A stretch of DNA of 64,000 nucleotides from Rhizobiales bacterium TNE-4. Lineage in GTDB: Bacteria > Pseudomonadota > Alphaproteobacteria > Rhizobiales > Beijerinckiaceae. Numbering within the stretch: position 1 is the first letter of the stretch; each line of letters begins with the position of its first letter. The translations under genes and the position numbers were made by a program. Below, piece by piece: positions 54,965 to 64,000 of the stretch. The DNA is taken from assembly GCA_019083985.1 (NCBI GenBank), contig JAHRCV010000001.1:1302001-1366000 (forward strand). Reading direction: 5' to 3'. The notes below the pieces were generated by a model. It worked only from the letters and a program-made list of their open reading frames with translations. It ran no database searches and was not told the DNA's origin.

Positions 54965-56452
54965 ATGGCGCAAGGCACGCAGCTCGCCCGTATTGGCGAA
55001 CCGGAACCACAATTCCGCACGGCCCCGCATAACATTGAAGCCGAGCAAGCACTGCTCGGTGCAATCCTTGTCAATAATGATGCATTCTATCGCGTCTCGG
55101 ATTTTCTCGATCCCGAACATTTTTCCGAAGAGCTGCACCGCCGGATTTTTGAAATCGCGCAATCGCTAATCCGCGCCGGAAAATTGGCAACGCCGATCAC
55201 ACTCAAGACGTTTTTGGGTGATGCGGATCTCGGCGGCATGACCGTGTCGCAATATCTCGCCCGCTTGGCGGCCGAGGCGACGACCATCATTAATGCCGAC
55301 GCCTATGGGCGGACGATCTACGATCTCGCCATGCGCCGCCAGCTAATCAATATCGGCGAAGACATGGTGAATGTCGCTTATGACTCGCCCGTCGATGACA
55401 GTCCGCGCAAGCAGATTGAAGAAGCCGAGCGCAAACTCTACGAACTTGCCGAGCGCGGCCGGTATGAAGGCGGCTTCCAAAGCTTTTCGGATGCGTTGAA
55501 ATCGGCCGTCGACATGGCGGCAGAGGCGTTCAAGCGCGACCGGAAACTGTCGGGCGTGGCCACGGGCCTCTCCGACCTCGACCGCATGATGGGCGGGCTG
55601 CAATCCTCCGACTTGGTGATCGTTGCAGGCCGTCCCGGCATGGGCAAAACGGCCCTCGCGACCAACATCGCCTTCAACGTGGCCCGTGCCTATTCGGGCG
55701 AGCGGCAGCCAGACGGTACGATCAAGCGCCTTGACGGTGGCATTGTCGGCTTCTTCTCGCTCGAAATGTCGGCCGAGCAATTGGCGACCCGTATCATCGC
55801 CGAACAATCGGGCGTTGCCTCCTATAAAATCCGCCGTGGCGAAATTCAGGAACATGAATTCGCCCGTATCGCGGATGCAGCGCGCGAAATGGAACGCGTA
55901 CCCTTCTACATCGACCAGACCGGCGGCATTTCGATTGCGCAGCTGACAGCGCGCGCCCGCCGCCTTAAGCGGCAAAAAGGCCTCGACGTTCTTGTGGTCG
56001 ACTATTTGCAGCTGCTCTCCGGTTCGTCGAAAAAGGGCGAAAACCGCGTGCAGGAATTGACCGAAATCACGACGGGTCTCAAGGCGCTTGCGAAAGAATT
56101 GGCCTGCCCCGTCATCGCGCTGTCACAGCTTTCACGTCAGGTCGAACAGCGCGACGATAAACGTCCGCAGCTATCGGATCTGCGTGAATCCGGCTCGATC
56201 GAGCAGGACGCCGACGTGGTGATCTTCGTTTATCGCGAAGAATATTATTTGAAAAATAAAGAGCCCAAGATGGGCACGGAAGAATATTTCAAATGGCAGA
56301 CCGAGATGGAACAGGTGCATGGCCGCGCCGAAGTCATCATCGGCAAGCAGCGCCACGGACCCACAGGCACAGTGCAGTTACAATTCGATGCGGAAGTCAC
56401 CCGCTTCTCCAATCTGGCGCGCGAAGATGCGCTGCCCGACCGGATGGATTAA
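54965..56452 (+). CDS. dnaB: Replicative DNA helicase
   Basis: 495-aa hexameric fork helicase. N domain PHNIEAEQALLGAILVNNDA, linker helix, then the RecA-like domain with Walker A GRPGMGKTAL near residue 222, SLEMSAEQLATR, VVDYLQLLSG and QLSRQVEQRDDKRPQLSDLR by family spacing. No intein is present. radA follows after 3 bases. Confidence 0.97.
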   Translation: MAQGTQLARIGEPEPQFRTAPHNIEAEQALLGAILVNNDAFYRVSDFLDPEHFSEELHRRIFEIAQSLIRAGKLATPITLKTFLGDADLGGMTVSQYLARLAAEATTIINADAYGRTIYDLAMRRQLINIGEDMVNVAYDSPVDDSPRKQIEEAERKLYELAERGRYEGGFQSFSDALKSAVDMAAEAFKRDRKLSGVATGLSDLDRMMGGLQSSDLVIVAGRPGMGKTALATNIAFNVARAYSGERQPDGTIKRLDGGIVGFFSLEMSAEQLATRIIAEQSGVASYKIRRGEIQEHEFARIADAAREMERVPFYIDQTGGISIAQLTARARRLKRQKGLDVLVVDYLQLLSGSSKKGENRVQELTEITTGLKALAKELACPVIALSQLSRQVEQRDDKRPQLSDLRESGSIEQDADVVIFVYREEYYLKNKEPKMGTEEYFKWQTEMEQVHGRAEVIIGKQRHGPTGTVQLQFDAEVTRFSNLAREDALPDRMD

Positions 56453-56455
56453 GCG

Positions 56456-57856
56456 ATGGCCAAGCGCGGGGCGACCTATGCCTGCCAAATGTGCGGCGCT
56501 GTCTATGGCCGCTGGCAGGGCCGTTGCGAAGCCTGCGGCGCGTGGAATTCGATCGCGGAAGAAAGCGCGGGCGCGCCCTTGCCTGGCGGTACTGGCGGCA
56601 AAGTCGGACGCGGCAAACCGTTTGCACTTGAAGGCTTGATGGGTGAAGCAAAGGATGCACCTCGCACCGCTTCAGGCATTGCGGAACTCGATCGCGTCGC
56701 CGGTGGCGGTCTCGTCAAGGGTTCGGTGATTTTGCTCGGGGGCGATCCCGGCATCGGAAAATCGACATTGCTGATGCAAGCCTCGGCCTCGATGGCCAAG
56801 CGCGGCGAACGTGTCGTCTATATCTCTGGTGAAGAAGCGGTGGGTCAGGTGCGGTTGCGCGCCGAACGGCTCGGCCTCTCGCAAGCGCAAGTCGAACTCG
56901 CCGCCGAAACCAATGTCGAAGACATTATCGCGACGTTGAGCCAAGGCCCCGCGCCCACCCTCGTGATCATCGATTCCATTCAGACGATGTGGTCGTCTTT
57001 GGTCGATTCAGCCCCCGGCACCGTCACGCAAGTGCGCGGCGCAGCGCAGGCCTTGATCCGCTATGCCAAGACAAGCGGCGCAGCGCTGATCCTTGTCGGC
57101 CATGTCACCAAAGATGGGCAGATCGCAGGCCCTCGCGTTGTCGAACATATGGTCGATGCGGTTGCATCCTTCGAAGGCGATAGCGCGCATCATTTCCGCA
57201 TTCTGCGCGCCACCAAAAACCGCTTCGGACCGACCGATGAGATCGGCGTGTTCGAGATGACAGGCGCAGGCCTCGCCGAAGTGCCGAACCCTTCGGCACT
57301 GTTCCTCGCGGGCCGCGATACCTCCTCCCCCGGCACCGCCGTCTTTGCCGGGATGGAAGGCACTCGGCCGATGCTGGTCGAGTTTCAGGCGCTGGTCGCC
57401 CCATCGAGCCTCGGCACGCCGCGACGCGCCGTTGTCGGCTGGGACCCGGCGCGCCTGTCCATGATCGTGGCCGTGCTCGAAGCCCATGCCGGGCTCAAGC
57501 TTGGCATGCACGACATCTATCTGAATGTGGCCGGTGGGCTGAAAGTGACCGAACCGGCCGCCGACCTCGCGGCTGCCGCCGCTCTGGTCTCCTCGCTGGC
57601 CGGCCGCCCATTGCCGCCGGACCGGGTCTATATGGGCGAGATCGGCCTCACAGGGGCGCTCAGGCCCGTCTCGCAGAGCGCGGCGCGCTTGAAAGAAGCC
57701 GCCAAGCTCGGCTTTGGCTCGGCCTTCCTGCCACGCGCGGGCGTTGATGGGGCGGGCAAGTCGACGCTGGCACTCGATGCAGGCGGGGACGTGACCGACC
57801 TCGTGGCCGGAATCGCGGCGGGAAAACCACATAAGAAGGCGGTTTCCGCTTCCTAA
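56456..57856 (+). CDS. radA: DNA repair protein RadA
   Basis: 466-aa RecA-related branch-migration ATPase. It has an N-terminal zinc finger with Cys10, Cys13, Cys24 and Cys27, Walker A GDPGIGKSTLL near residue 96, the RadA-specific KNRFGPTDE near 254 and the Lon-like C-terminal domain (YLNVAGGLKVTEPAADL). It lies 3 bases after dnaB. The alr gene commonly found between them in Rhizobiales is absent. Confidence 0.97.
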   Translation: MAKRGATYACQMCGAVYGRWQGRCEACGAWNSIAEESAGAPLPGGTGGKVGRGKPFALEGLMGEAKDAPRTASGIAELDRVAGGGLVKGSVILLGGDPGIGKSTLLMQASASMAKRGERVVYISGEEAVGQVRLRAERLGLSQAQVELAAETNVEDIIATLSQGPAPTLVIIDSIQTMWSSLVDSAPGTVTQVRGAAQALIRYAKTSGAALILVGHVTKDGQIAGPRVVEHMVDAVASFEGDSAHHFRILRATKNRFGPTDEIGVFEMTGAGLAEVPNPSALFLAGRDTSSPGTAVFAGMEGTRPMLVEFQALVAPSSLGTPRRAVVGWDPARLSMIVAVLEAHAGLKLGMHDIYLNVAGGLKVTEPAADLAAAAALVSSLAGRPLPPDRVYMGEIGLTGALRPVSQSAARLKEAAKLGFGSAFLPRAGVDGAGKSTLALDAGGDVTDLVAGIAAGKPHKKAVSAS

Positions 57857-57924
57857 AGCGGGTGACGGAATCGGGGGCGGCGGCTATAAGGGCGCGACTT
57901 CCGGACCAGCACAGCGGACCAGGC

Positions 57925-58701
57925 ATGAACGCGCTCCCCATCGCCATCCTCGACATCATCGTGATTGGCATTGTGATCCTGTCCGGTCTTTTGGCGGCAG
58001 TGCGCGGCTTCACGCGCGAGGTTCTCGCCATTGCGTCTTGGGTAGCGGCTGCAGCCGCGGCTTACGCCTTCCACCCAGTCGTGCTGCCTTATGTGAAGCC
58101 TTACATCACGAACGATAATCTTGCGCTCGCCGCCTCCATTGGCGCGGTCTTCATCGGTGTGCTCATCATCGTCTCGCTGTTCACGGTAAAGATTTCCGAT
58201 CTCATTCTTGATTCGAAGATCGGCGCGCTCGACCGTTCGTTGGGTTTCATTTTTGGCGCCGTGCGCGGCTTCCTGATCGCCGTCATCGCGTTCATGTTCT
58301 TCGACACGCTGGTGGGCGAAAAGCAGCAGCCCGAATGGGTAAAGCAGGCCAAGACCCGTCCGTTCCTCAAGGAAGCGGGCGATCAATTGCTGGCGCTTCT
58401 GCCGAAAGATCTCGATGCGCTGAAAAAGGCGGCACCGGCCATTCCGGGCCTGCAATTGCCGGGCAACGGCCAGACGGCGCCTGCGCCCGCACCGGCTCCT
58501 ACGGCCGCACCGACCCCTGCAGCCCCCGCACCGGCCCCTGTGACGCCTAATCAGGCTCCGCCCAATAATCAGAAGCGGACCGATCAGCAGGGCCTTCAGA
58601 ACCTGATCAATTCGACGGCAACGCCTGCCGCCAATACGGCTCCGGCAGCGAACCCGGCGGCGGCGCCCGGTTCCGCACAGCAAAACCAGCCCAAGCGTTG
58701 A
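57925..58701 (+). CDS. cvpA: CvpA-family membrane protein
   Basis: 258-aa protein with four membrane helices in the first 150 residues (IAILDIIVIGIVILSGLLAA; VRGFTREVLAIASWVAAAAA) and a Pro/Ala/Gln-rich C-terminal tail of about 90 residues. CvpA was named for colicin V production and often precedes purF, as here. The ATG at 57925 starts the first helix. The tail is low-complexity, like that of MltG in this genome. Confidence 0.93.
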   Translation: MNALPIAILDIIVIGIVILSGLLAAVRGFTREVLAIASWVAAAAAAYAFHPVVLPYVKPYITNDNLALAASIGAVFIGVLIIVSLFTVKISDLILDSKIGALDRSLGFIFGAVRGFLIAVIAFMFFDTLVGEKQQPEWVKQAKTRPFLKEAGDQLLALLPKDLDALKKAAPAIPGLQLPGNGQTAPAPAPAPTAAPTPAAPAPAPVTPNQAPPNNQKRTDQQGLQNLINSTATPAANTAPAANPAAAPGSAQQNQPKR

Positions 58702-58771
58702 AAACATGAACCGGTCATCGCATATATCCGGCGGTGAGCTCACGAGGCGGCCAGGCCGCGCGGTTAAGTCC

Positions 58772-60226
58772 ATGACAGAACTCGATTTCGACCTCGACGG
58801 AGATAGGCTCCGCGAGGAGTGCGGCGTATTCGGGATCTACAATCATCCCGATGCAGCAGCCATCACCGCCCTCGGGCTTCATGCGCTCCAGCATCGCGGA
58901 CAGGAAGCCGCCGGGATCGTCACCTTCGACGGCGGTCGCTTTCATTCTGAACGCAAACTCGGGCTCGTCGGCGACAATTTCTCCGATCGCGCCACGATTG
59001 AGCGTTTGAAGGGCAATTGCGCCATCGGGCATGTCCGTTATTCGACCACTGGTGAAACGATCCTGCGCAATGTGCAGCCGCTCTTTGCCGAATTGACCGG
59101 CGGCGGTTTTGCCGTGGCGCATAATGGCAATCTCACCAATGCTTTGACGTTGCGCCGCCAATTGGTCGCCGAAGGCGCGTTGTGCCAATCAACATCCGAC
59201 ACCGAAGTCATTCTTCATCTCGTCGCACGCAGCCGCAAAAATCGTTTTATTGATCGCTTCATCGATGCGCTGGGACAGATTGAAGGCGCCTATTCCTTCG
59301 TGGGCCTCACCAACAAAAAGATGATTGGCGCGCGTGACCCGCTCGGCATCCGCCCGCTAGTGCTCGGCGAACTCGACGGCTCGCCCATTCTCGCGTCTGA
59401 AACCTGCGCGCTCGACATTATCGGAGCGCGTTATGTGCGCGACGTTGAGAATGGCGAAATCATCGTCTGCTCGGAAGATGGGATTGAATCGATCAAACCC
59501 TTCCCGCAGCAGCCCATGCGCCCGTGCATCTTCGAATATATTTATTTTGCTCGTCCGGACTCCATCGTGAATGGCCGCTCCGTCTATGACATGCGCAAGC
59601 AGATGGGCGCTGTGCTGGCACAGGAATCGGGCGTTCCGGCCGACGTCGTCATTCCTGTTCCCGATTCAGGCGTTCCCGCCGCTCTGGGCTACGCGCAGGA
59701 AGCCGGCATTCCCTATGAGCTCGGCATCATCCGCAACCATTATGTCGGCCGCACCTTCATTCAGCCGACACAATCGGTGCGTGAACTTGGCGTGCGCATG
59801 AAACATTCCGCCAACCGCTCGGTCGTGGAAGGCAAACGGATCATTCTCGTCGACGATTCCATCGTGCGTGGCACGACATCCGTGAAGATCGTCAAAATGA
59901 TGCGGGAAGCGGGTGCGAAAGAAGTGCATTTCCGCATTTCTTCACCGCCGATCCGCTTTCCTGATTATTATGGCATCGACACACCGGAGCGTGAAAAGCT
60001 CTTGGCGGCGACCCATTCGCTCGAAGAGATGCGCAAATATATTGGCTGCGACAGCCTCGCCTTCCTCTCGGTGGAAGGCATTTATCGCGCAATGGGACAG
60101 GGCGAGCGTCGCTCTGACCGGCCGCAATTCACCGATCATTGCTTCACCGGCGATTATCCGACGCCCGTGACGGACAAGATCGGCGAAGGGCCAAAGCAAT
60201 TGTCGATGCTGGCGGAAGTGGGCTGA
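58772..60226 (+). CDS. purF: Amidophosphoribosyltransferase
   Basis: 484-aa enzyme for the first committed step of purine synthesis. The glutaminase nucleophile is Cys17 in REECGVFGIYN, so about 16 residues should be removed as a propeptide. Further motifs are LQHRGQEAAGI, AHNGNLTNA, and the PRPP loop IILVDDSIVRGTTS. The start at 58772 (MTELDFDLDG) resembles relatives; an ATG at 58706 would add 22 residues and neither has a clear ribosome-binding site. It overlaps the SDR gene by one base. Confidence 0.95.
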   Translation: MTELDFDLDGDRLREECGVFGIYNHPDAAAITALGLHALQHRGQEAAGIVTFDGGRFHSERKLGLVGDNFSDRATIERLKGNCAIGHVRYSTTGETILRNVQPLFAELTGGGFAVAHNGNLTNALTLRRQLVAEGALCQSTSDTEVILHLVARSRKNRFIDRFIDALGQIEGAYSFVGLTNKKMIGARDPLGIRPLVLGELDGSPILASETCALDIIGARYVRDVENGEIIVCSEDGIESIKPFPQQPMRPCIFEYIYFARPDSIVNGRSVYDMRKQMGAVLAQESGVPADVVIPVPDSGVPAALGYAQEAGIPYELGIIRNHYVGRTFIQPTQSVRELGVRMKHSANRSVVEGKRIILVDDSIVRGTTSVKIVKMMREAGAKEVHFRISSPPIRFPDYYGIDTPEREKLLAATHSLEEMRKYIGCDSLAFLSVEGIYRAMGQGERRSDRPQFTDHCFTGDYPTPVTDKIGEGPKQLSMLAEVG

Positions 60227-60966
60227 TGGCTAAAATTCTCGAAGGCCGCATCGCGGTTGTTACTGGCGCCTCACGCGGCATTGGTCGCGCCGCGGCTTTG
60301 AAGCTGGCGGAAGCAGGCGCGCACATCATTGCGGTCGCGCGCACGCAAGGCGGCCTTGAAGAACTCGACGACGAAATCCGCAAGCTTGGCTCGACGGCCA
60401 CGCTCGTGCCGCTCGACCTCACCGATTATGATGGGCTCGATCGTCTCGGTGGTGCGATTTACGAGCGTTGGGGCAAGCTCGACATTCTAGTCGCCAATGG
60501 CGCCATTCTCGGCCCGATCTCGCCGATCACCCATGTGCAGCCCAAAGAATGGGACGCGGTGATGGCGACGAATGTCACTTCGAATTATCGGCTCATCCGT
60601 TCGATGGATCCGCTGTTGCGGGCCTCCGATGCAGGGCGCGCGATTTTCGTCTCCTCGGCGGCGTCATGGAAATGCACCGCCTATTGGGGACCCTATTCCG
60701 TCTCGAAGGCCGCGCTGGATGCGCTCGTCAAAACCTATGCGGCCGAAGTGGCATCGACCAATGTCAAAGCGATGATGGTCAATCCTGGTCCGCTGCGCAC
60801 CGATATGCGCGCGCGCGCCATGCCGGGAGAAGACCCGCTGACGCTGAAGACGCCGGAAGACCTCGCGCCGCATTTCGTGACGTTGGCTGCTCCCTCATGG
60901 ACCGAGAGCGGCAAGATCTTCGACTTCCCGCTCAACAAGATCACGGCGCATCAGTTTCCGGGGTGA
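60226..60966 (+). CDS. SDR-family oxidoreductase
   Basis: 246-aa NAD(P)-binding protein with TGASRGIG (13-20), VANGAI in place of NNAG and the catalytic YSVSK. The purF-SDR pair is conserved in alphaproteobacteria, but the substrate is unknown. The TGATG overlap with purF implies coupled translation. Confidence 0.92.
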   Translation: MAKILEGRIAVVTGASRGIGRAAALKLAEAGAHIIAVARTQGGLEELDDEIRKLGSTATLVPLDLTDYDGLDRLGGAIYERWGKLDILVANGAILGPISPITHVQPKEWDAVMATNVTSNYRLIRSMDPLLRASDAGRAIFVSSAASWKCTAYWGPYSVSKAALDALVKTYAAEVASTNVKAMMVNPGPLRTDMRARAMPGEDPLTLKTPEDLAPHFVTLAAPSWTESGKIFDFPLNKITAHQFPG

Positions 60967-60991
60967 TGGTTACCCTTGCGGCAAGCCCCGT

Positions 60992-61013
60992 TATGTAGTA
61001 ACGTTTCTACATA
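60992..61013 (+). promoter_or_regulatory. Operator palindrome of the Phd/PIN operon
   Basis: A 22-base palindrome with arms TATGTAG and CTACATA and a symmetric AACGTT core (20 of 22 positions symmetric), 14 bases before the antitoxin start. It should be the autorepression site of the Phd/YefM-type antitoxin. Confidence 0.65.
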
Positions 61014-61026
61014 GCGAGGCTGCCCA

Positions 61027-61281
61027 ATGTCCATTACGACCCTTTCAAGCCGCGAATTCAATCAGGACACCAGCGGCGCGAAGCGGGCCACTGAACGCGG
61101 ACCGGTTTTTATTACCGATCGCGGCAAGCCAGCCCATGTGCTCCTGAGCATTGACGATTACAACCGCCTCATCGGCCAATCGGGCAGCATCCTTGATATG
61201 CTCGCAATGCCTGATGCCGCCATGATTGATTTCGAGCCGCCAAAGCTTGATGTCCAGATCCGACCAGCTGATCTCGACTGA
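61027..61281 (+). CDS. Phd/YefM-family antitoxin
   Basis: 84-aa antitoxin: MSITTLSSREFNQDTSGAKR followed by GPVFITDRGKPAHVLLSIDDYNRL matches the Phd/YefM DNA-binding fold. The C-terminal part (DFEPPKLDVQIRPADLD) is acidic and should bind the toxin. It overlaps the toxin gene by one base (TGATG). Confidence 0.9.
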   Translation: MSITTLSSREFNQDTSGAKRATERGPVFITDRGKPAHVLLSIDDYNRLIGQSGSILDMLAMPDAAMIDFEPPKLDVQIRPADLD

Positions 61282-61697
61282 TGTATCTCGTCGATACCAA
61301 TGTTGTTTCAGAGCTGCGGAAAGCACGTGCCGGCGGGGGCCCCCATCCCGTTTTCGCATGGGCGGCGTCTGTTCCCGCATCGATCCTCTTTTTGTCGGCG
61401 ATTACCATTCTTGAATTGGAGATCGGCATTCAACGCAAAGAGCGGCAGGATATAGCGCAAGGTGCAATATTGCGTTCATGGTTGGAGACCAAAGTCGTTA
61501 CAGCGTTCGAAGGCCGCATCCTTCCTGTGGATGTTGTCGTTGCCCGCCGCTGCGCCATTCTCCACGTGCCGGATCCGCGCCCCGAGCGCGACGCATTGAT
61601 CGCTGCAACCGCACTTGTGCATGGATTAACTTTGGTGACACGCAACGTGACTGACTTCGAAAATTTAGGCGTGAAACTCCTTAATCCATGGGACTGA
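61281..61697 (+). CDS. PIN-domain toxin (VapC/FitB-like)
   Basis: 138-aa RNase toxin with PIN acidic residues D5 (LVDTNVVSE), E45 (TILELEIG), D104 (RDALIAATA) and D125 (VTRNVTDFE). FitB/VapC toxins paired with Phd-type antitoxins are common. It lies between the SDR gene and der, followed by a bidirectional terminator. Confidence 0.92.
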   Translation: MYLVDTNVVSELRKARAGGGPHPVFAWAASVPASILFLSAITILELEIGIQRKERQDIAQGAILRSWLETKVVTAFEGRILPVDVVVARRCAILHVPDPRPERDALIAATALVHGLTLVTRNVTDFENLGVKLLNPWD

Positions 61698-61736
61698 AAT
61701 GGACTGTTACAACCTCGTCATCATGTATTGGACATC

Positions 61737-61761
61737 AAAAAGCCCCTTGCGGGGCTTTTTT
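61737..61761. terminator. Bidirectional terminator between the PIN toxin and der
   Basis: AAAAAGCCCC and GGGGCTTTTTT around TTGC lie between two convergent genes, with T-runs on both strands. The right end touches the der stop codon. Confidence 0.92.
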
Positions 61762-63116
61762 CATTTCTCTTTGTCGTAAGGATTGTCGGAATTGCGCATC
61801 GACAGACGAATGGGCGTTCCGGGCAAATCGAAACTCTCACGTAAGCCCGTAATCAGATAGCGATTATAGCTATCGGGCAATTCATCGAGCTGATTGCCGA
61901 AGATCGCGAAATAAGGCGGGCGCGATTTAGGCTGCGTCATATAACGGATCTTGATGCGACGCCCTGAGACAGCCGGCGGCGGATGGGCTTCGATCATCGC
62001 TTCGAGCCAGCGATTGAGCTTGCCAGTTGGAATGCGGCGCGACCAGACTTCGGCAGCATCGAAACAAGCCTGCATCATCTTGTCGAGCCCCTGCCCGTTC
62101 AGGCCTGAGACCGGCAGCACGGTGACACCGCGTAAATTCGAGAGCGTATGTTCAGCCTCATCGGCCAAGCGCTTCAACAAGGCCTGGCCATTGGGGACTT
62201 GATCCCATTTATTCAACGCGATGATGATAGCGCGACCTTCGCGCTCGATCACGCCAAGAATAGCGAGGTCCTGCTTTTCGAACGGGATCGTTGCATCCAG
62301 CAGCAGAATCACAACTTCAGCGAAACGCACCGCGCGCAAACCGTCGGCAACCGACAATTTCTCGAGCTTGTCTTCGACCTTAGAACGCTTGCGCATCCCC
62401 GCCGTATCGAAGAGCTTCACCTTGCGGCCATGCCAGGTCCATTCGACGCCAATGGAGTCACGCGTAATGCCGGCTTCAGGCCCTGTCAGCAGACGCTCTT
62501 CACCAATGAGGCGATTGATGAGTGTCGATTTGCCAGCGTTTGGGCGACCGACCACTGCGATGCGCAAAGGACGATCCGGATCATCTTCATCCGGTTGATC
62601 CTCTGCGGGCTTGGCGGTGTGCTCGGGTAAGGCTTCGCGAATGGCGTCGTAAAGATCCGCCAGACCTTCGCCATGTTCGGCCGAGAACGGGATCGGATCA
62701 CCGAGGCCGAGCGCATAGGCTTCCTGCGCTTCCATCATGCCCAGCTTGCCTTCCGCCTTGTTGGCGAGAAGAATCACGGGCTTGCCAGCGCGGCGAACAA
62801 GTTGGGCGAAATGGCGATCCGCCGGTGTGATGCCGGTGCGCACATCGACCACAAAGATCACCGCATCGGCATCGAGCAGCGCCTCTTCCGTCTGGCGGCG
62901 CATGCGACCGGCAAGCGTATCTTCCTGTGCCTCTTCGAGACCGGCCGTGTCGATCACGATGAAATCGAGATCGCCCAGATGCGCCTCACCTTCGCGGCGA
63001 TCGCGCGTGACACCCGGCTGGTCATCGACAAGCGCGAGCTTCTTGCCAACCAGACGGTTGAACAGCGTCGATTTGCCGACATTGGGTCGACCAATAATGG
63101 CGAGTGTAAAACTCAT
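61761..63116 (-). CDS. der: Ribosome assembly GTPase Der (EngA)
   Basis: 451-aa protein with two tandem GTPase domains (GRPNVGKST at 9-17 and GRPNAGKST near 195) and a C-terminal KH-like domain; required for 50S maturation. Domain 2 has NKWDQV as G4 motif and [10 protein letters not shown] as G3. The ATG at 63116 starts [12 protein letters not shown]. The YfgM-like gene lies 39 bases upstream. Confidence 0.97.
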   Translation of the reverse strand: MSFTLAIIGRPNVGKSTLFNRLVGKKLALVDDQPGVTRDRREGEAHLGDLDFIVIDTAGLEEAQEDTLAGRMRRQTEEALLDADAVIFVVDVRTGITPADRHFAQLVRRAGKPVILLANKAEGKLGMMEAQEAYALGLGDPIPFSAEHGEGLADLYDAIREALPEHTAKPAEDQPDEDDPDRPLRIAVVGRPNAGKSTLINRLIGEERLLTGPEAGITRDSIGVEWTWHGRKVKLFDTAGMRKRSKVEDKLEKLSVADGLRAVRFAEVVILLLDATIPFEKQDLAILGVIEREGRAIIIALNKWDQVPNGQALLKRLADEAEHTLSNLRGVTVLPVSGLNGQGLDKMMQACFDAAEVWSRRIPTGKLNRWLEAMIEAHPPPAVSGRRIKIRYMTQPKSRPPYFAIFGNQLDELPDSYNRYLITGLRESFDLPGTPIRLSMRNSDNPYDKEK

Positions 63117-63155
63117 AACCAACCTAAGCGCCTGATGGCGCAATGGACGTGCAGC

Positions 63156-63809
63156 TTATTTGGAAATCGGGCCGGACTTCACCAGACCGAGATAGAGATC
63201 GACGCGGCTCTTCAATTGCGGCGACGCATTCGCATCCGTCAGGATGGCGTCGAACTCTTTACCGGCCGCTTCATACTGCCCAGCCTTGAGCAAAGCGAGA
63301 CCAATCGCTTCGCGCGCGAGGCCCGACAAATCACTGCCGGAGAGCAGTGGTTGCAATTTGGTCCGCAGCGCATCCACCGTCGCATCATTCGACATCAGAA
63401 GGCCCGCGCGCAAACGTGCGAGATCCTGTGCGATCTTCGGCAGAGACGTATCGGCGGCGAGCGCGTCGAATGCGGCAATGCCCTTCTGCGCGTCGGTTGT
63501 GCCGAGTTCGGCGGCATCGCGCAGGCGCGCCAAGATGCGGTAGCCTGAAGCGCCCGTCTTTTCGAGCTCGCTCAGGATCTTCTGCGCTTCAGCCGGGCGG
63601 CCAGCGCGGCTTTCTTCTAAAGCCTGCTCGAACCGAGCGCCCGATTCCTGCGCCTTCTGCAGTTCCTGATGCTGGTAGTAGCGCCAGCCCGCGGTCCCGA
63701 GCACGATGATGAGCGCGGCGCCGATGAACAGGTTCTGGTACTTCTTAACGAGGTCGAGCGTCCGGTCGCGCCGGACTTCCTCCTCAATCTCGCGGAAAAT
63801 GTCGCTCAT
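63156..63809 (-). CDS. YfgM-like tetratricopeptide protein
   Basis: 217-aa single-pass inner-membrane protein: cytoplasmic N-terminus MSDIFREIEEEVRRDRTLDL, one helix (about 28-45), and a periplasmic TPR-like region of helical repeats. It matches the ancillary SecYEG subunit/YfgM family normally placed upstream of der. BamB, often encoded between the two, is not present here. Confidence 0.88.
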   Translation of the reverse strand: MSDIFREIEEEVRRDRTLDLVKKYQNLFIGAALIIVLGTAGWRYYQHQELQKAQESGARFEQALEESRAGRPAEAQKILSELEKTGASGYRILARLRDAAELGTTDAQKGIAAFDALAADTSLPKIAQDLARLRAGLLMSNDATVDALRTKLQPLLSGSDLSGLAREAIGLALLKAGQYEAAGKEFDAILTDANASPQLKSRVDLYLGLVKSGPISK

Positions 63810-63907
63810 CGGTCTTTCGTCTTCAGGTCAGGCGGAACCATGGGCTCTAGGCCCCCGGCCCGTAAGAAAGGGTGCCGGGGGATTAGCATGGGCAGGCCGC
63901 CCCGTCA

Positions 63908-64000
63908 TCACCCGATGACAGAGACCCCGATCAACCAGCCATGGAGCTTGACCATGGCGCCATAGGCGATGGTGCCTGCGACAAGCGCGATCAGGTCACC
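63908..64000 (-). CDS. C-terminus of an NnrU-family membrane protein (cut by window edge)
   Basis: The last 30 codons of a minus-strand gene: GDLIALVAGTIAYGAMVKLH, then GWLIGVSVIG and TGA at 63908. The HGWL(I/F)GV ending matches the last helix of NnrU-like membrane proteins, which are often found beside the YfgM-like gene and der in Rhizobiales. The rest lies beyond the window. Confidence 0.6.
   Translation of the reverse strand, partial: GDLIALVAGTIAYGAMVKLHGWLIGVSVIG

Overview
This window looks like chromosome from an alphaproteobacterium of the order Hyphomicrobiales (Rhizobiales). The evidence is an HdaA-type DnaA regulator, a DUF2232 gene between rpsR and rplI, an S6 protein with a long Gly/Arg/Asp-rich tail, a purF-SDR pair, the aminotransferase-hom-glpX order, and a family of GC-rich palindromic intergenic repeats of the kind known from Bradyrhizobium, Rhodopseudomonas and Beijerinckiaceae relatives. 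The family cannot be fixed from sequence alone. The DNA is GC-rich (roughly 60 percent by eye), densely coding and almost entirely core genome. No tRNA, rRNA, CRISPR array, prophage or insertion sequence was seen.

Layout. 1-4.8 kb: truncated glpX, a vapBC toxin-antitoxin pair, hom, an AlaC-like aminotransferase and a small lipoprotein. 4.9-9.3 kb: phaC (polyhydroxyalkanoate synthase), a FadL-type outer-membrane porin and a fumarylacetoacetase-family enzyme. 9.5-21.9 kb: DNA maintenance, protein quality control and polyphosphate genes (rarA, degP, aspS, rnd, ppx, ppk, hdaA, a PerM-type permease, a CDP-alcohol phosphatidyltransferase). 22-27 kb: purM-purN, ndk, a stand-alone molybdopterin oxidoreductase and a small secreted Cys protein. 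27-34 kb: an ABC-F ATPase, an MFS permease, a lipoprotein, holC, a DMT-family exporter and pepA. 34-41 kb: the LPS export genes lptF, lptG and lptD, then pdxA and rsmA. 41-47 kb: gmk, mltG and the fatty-acid block fabF, acpP, fabG, fabD. 47-52 kb: a DHFR-like protein, lrgAB, xthA, a Sel1-repeat protein and mntH. 52-61 kb: rpsF, rpsR, DUF2232, rplI, dnaB, radA, cvpA, purF and an SDR. 61-64 kb: a Phd/PIN toxin-antitoxin pair, der, a YfgM-like protein and the last codons of an NnrU-family gene.

What stands out. The main oddity is a DMT exporter gene lying between two directly repeated 246-bp composite palindromic elements, exactly where pepA and holC are normally adjacent. A family of related elements (A, B and B' units) is scattered at four other spots. 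Several genes expected inside conserved blocks are missing (surA between lptD and pdxA; yicC between mltG and gmk; probably alr between dnaB and radA and bamB beside der). Two toxin-antitoxin modules sit at gene-block junctions behind clear palindromic operators. Several leaders (rnd, rpsF and the small secreted protein) can fold so that the ribosome-binding site is hidden. I did not find a convincing new multi-gene defence or biosynthetic system.
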